This document shows, one piece after another, positions 4,985-5,422 of a DNA stretch of 5,422 nucleotides. The notes under the pieces were generated by a model. It had not been told where the DNA came from. It worked only from the letters and a program-made list of their open reading frames with translations, and ran no database searches. Position 1 is the first letter of the stretch. Each line of letters opens with the position of its first letter. The position numbers and the translations under genes were made by a program. Origin of the DNA: JAAFIP01 sp043772355 (GTDB lineage: Bacteria > Pseudomonadota > Gammaproteobacteria > Burkholderiales > Burkholderiaceae_C); contig JAYVGI010000057.1 in assembly GCA_043772355.1 (NCBI GenBank), positions 1-5,422 of the forward strand, written 5' to 3'.

Positions 4985-5422
4985 TCAAAACCCCGACCCC
5001 GGCTCCTGCAAAAACGCCAGCTCTTGATCTGTAGAGGCACGGCCCAGAACGGCGTTGCGGTGCGGGTAGCGGCCAAAGCGCTCCAGAATGGCCAGGTGCA
5101 GCCGCTCATAGCGCAGGTTGTCCTCCAGGCCCGGTTGGTCAAACAGGCGCAGCGCCTCTTGGTGCACCAGCGGCGACTCGCTGTGCATATAGGGCATGTA
5201 GGCAAAGCGGCGCTGGGCCACGGGTAGCTGCGCATCGTCCCCACGCAGCACCAGCTCTTGCGCCAGGCACAGCGCCAGCGCGTCCTGCGCAAAGGCACGC
5301 GGGGTGCCCCGCCACACGTTGCGCGAAAACTGGTCTAACACCAGCACCTCGGCCAGCCGCCCCGCTGGCGTGGCCCGCCAGCCAAACAGCTCGCAGCGCG
5401 CCGCCTGCTCCAGCAACGCACC
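4985..5422 (-). CDS. DUF924 family protein, 5' end outside the window
   Basis: Conserved soluble, probably all-helical protein of DUF924 (TPR-like fold in the family), of unknown function. The 145 residues present carry the family signatures in order: LAEVLVLDQFSRNVWRGTPRAF, then RRFAYMPYMHSES, and ILERFGRYPHRNAVLGRAST, with a normal C-terminal end (TGA at 4987-4985). The frame stays open to the window edge. The N-terminal part of the family, roughly 40-50 residues usually starting around a DFWF-like motif, is missing only because the window ends. A TTG at 5416 is a leucine codon inside the gene, not a start. It is on the same strand as the flavoprotein gene. Confidence 0.9.
   Translation of the reverse strand, partial: GALLEQAARCELFGWRATPAGRLAEVLVLDQFSRNVWRGTPRAFAQDALALCLAQELVLRGDDAQLPVAQRRFAYMPYMHSESPLVHQEALRLFDQPGLEDNLRYERLHLAILERFGRYPHRNAVLGRASTDQELAFLQEPGSGF

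Noticed and set aside
4943..5227. Plus-strand frame beginning MKTVVFIGGMYG
   Set aside because: The start looks protein-like, but the rest is the reverse of the DUF924 gene, whose signatures are unmistakable. No ribosome site or domain supports it.
1..5422. CRISPR array, tRNA, rRNA, transposase or phage genes
   Set aside because: No regularly spaced repeats with unique spacers, no cloverleaf or rRNA motifs, and no recombinase or phage protein motifs were seen on either strand.

Overview
The window reads as an ordinary chromosomal stretch of a GC-rich betaproteobacterium, most likely a member of the Comamonadaceae (order Burkholderiales). The grounds are the GC-rich, alanine-rich coding style, the protein families present, and a short intergenic repeat beginning CATAGCTGCTT whose style I recall from that family. 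The family assignment is an inference; no rRNA or other marker gene is present.

Layout: positions 1-89 are a noncoding palindromic element (16-bp arms, one mismatch) enclosing two small hairpins. It is followed by one copy of a short dispersed repeat (99-136). Next comes a minus-strand gene for a probable Tat-exported M23 (LytM-type) zinc metallopeptidase (163-1146). It diverges from a plus-strand DEDDy 3'-5' exonuclease (1251-1844) across a 104-bp spacer that holds three phased 11-bp direct repeats. The exonuclease overlaps tail-to-tail by 32 bp with a minus-strand histidine kinase (1813-2847). A Spy/CpxP-like lipoprotein gene (2872-3351) lies just upstream of the kinase in the same operon. 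A promoter with a consensus -35 and a 10-bp tandem repeat precedes them.

Further on, all on the minus strand, are a Phd/YefM-type antitoxin and PIN (VapC-like) toxin pair (3489-4194) with a perfect 9-bp-arm operator palindrome, then a PPOX-type flavoprotein (4244-4861). A second copy of the short repeat (4908-4945) comes next, and then the 3' part of a DUF924 gene that runs off the window end.

How the genes work together: the Spy-like protein and the kinase look like the remains of an envelope-stress two-component operon. The response regulator normally expected between them is missing, and the kinase has lost, or never had, its membrane sensor and HAMP parts. The toxin-antitoxin pair forms a self-contained autoregulated cassette. 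The peptidase, exonuclease, flavoprotein and DUF924 gene look like independent housekeeping or accessory genes. I see no CRISPR array, tRNA, rRNA, transposase or phage gene. I do not see a convincing new multi-gene system; the remodelled kinase operon and the palindromic element are the parts most worth a second look.
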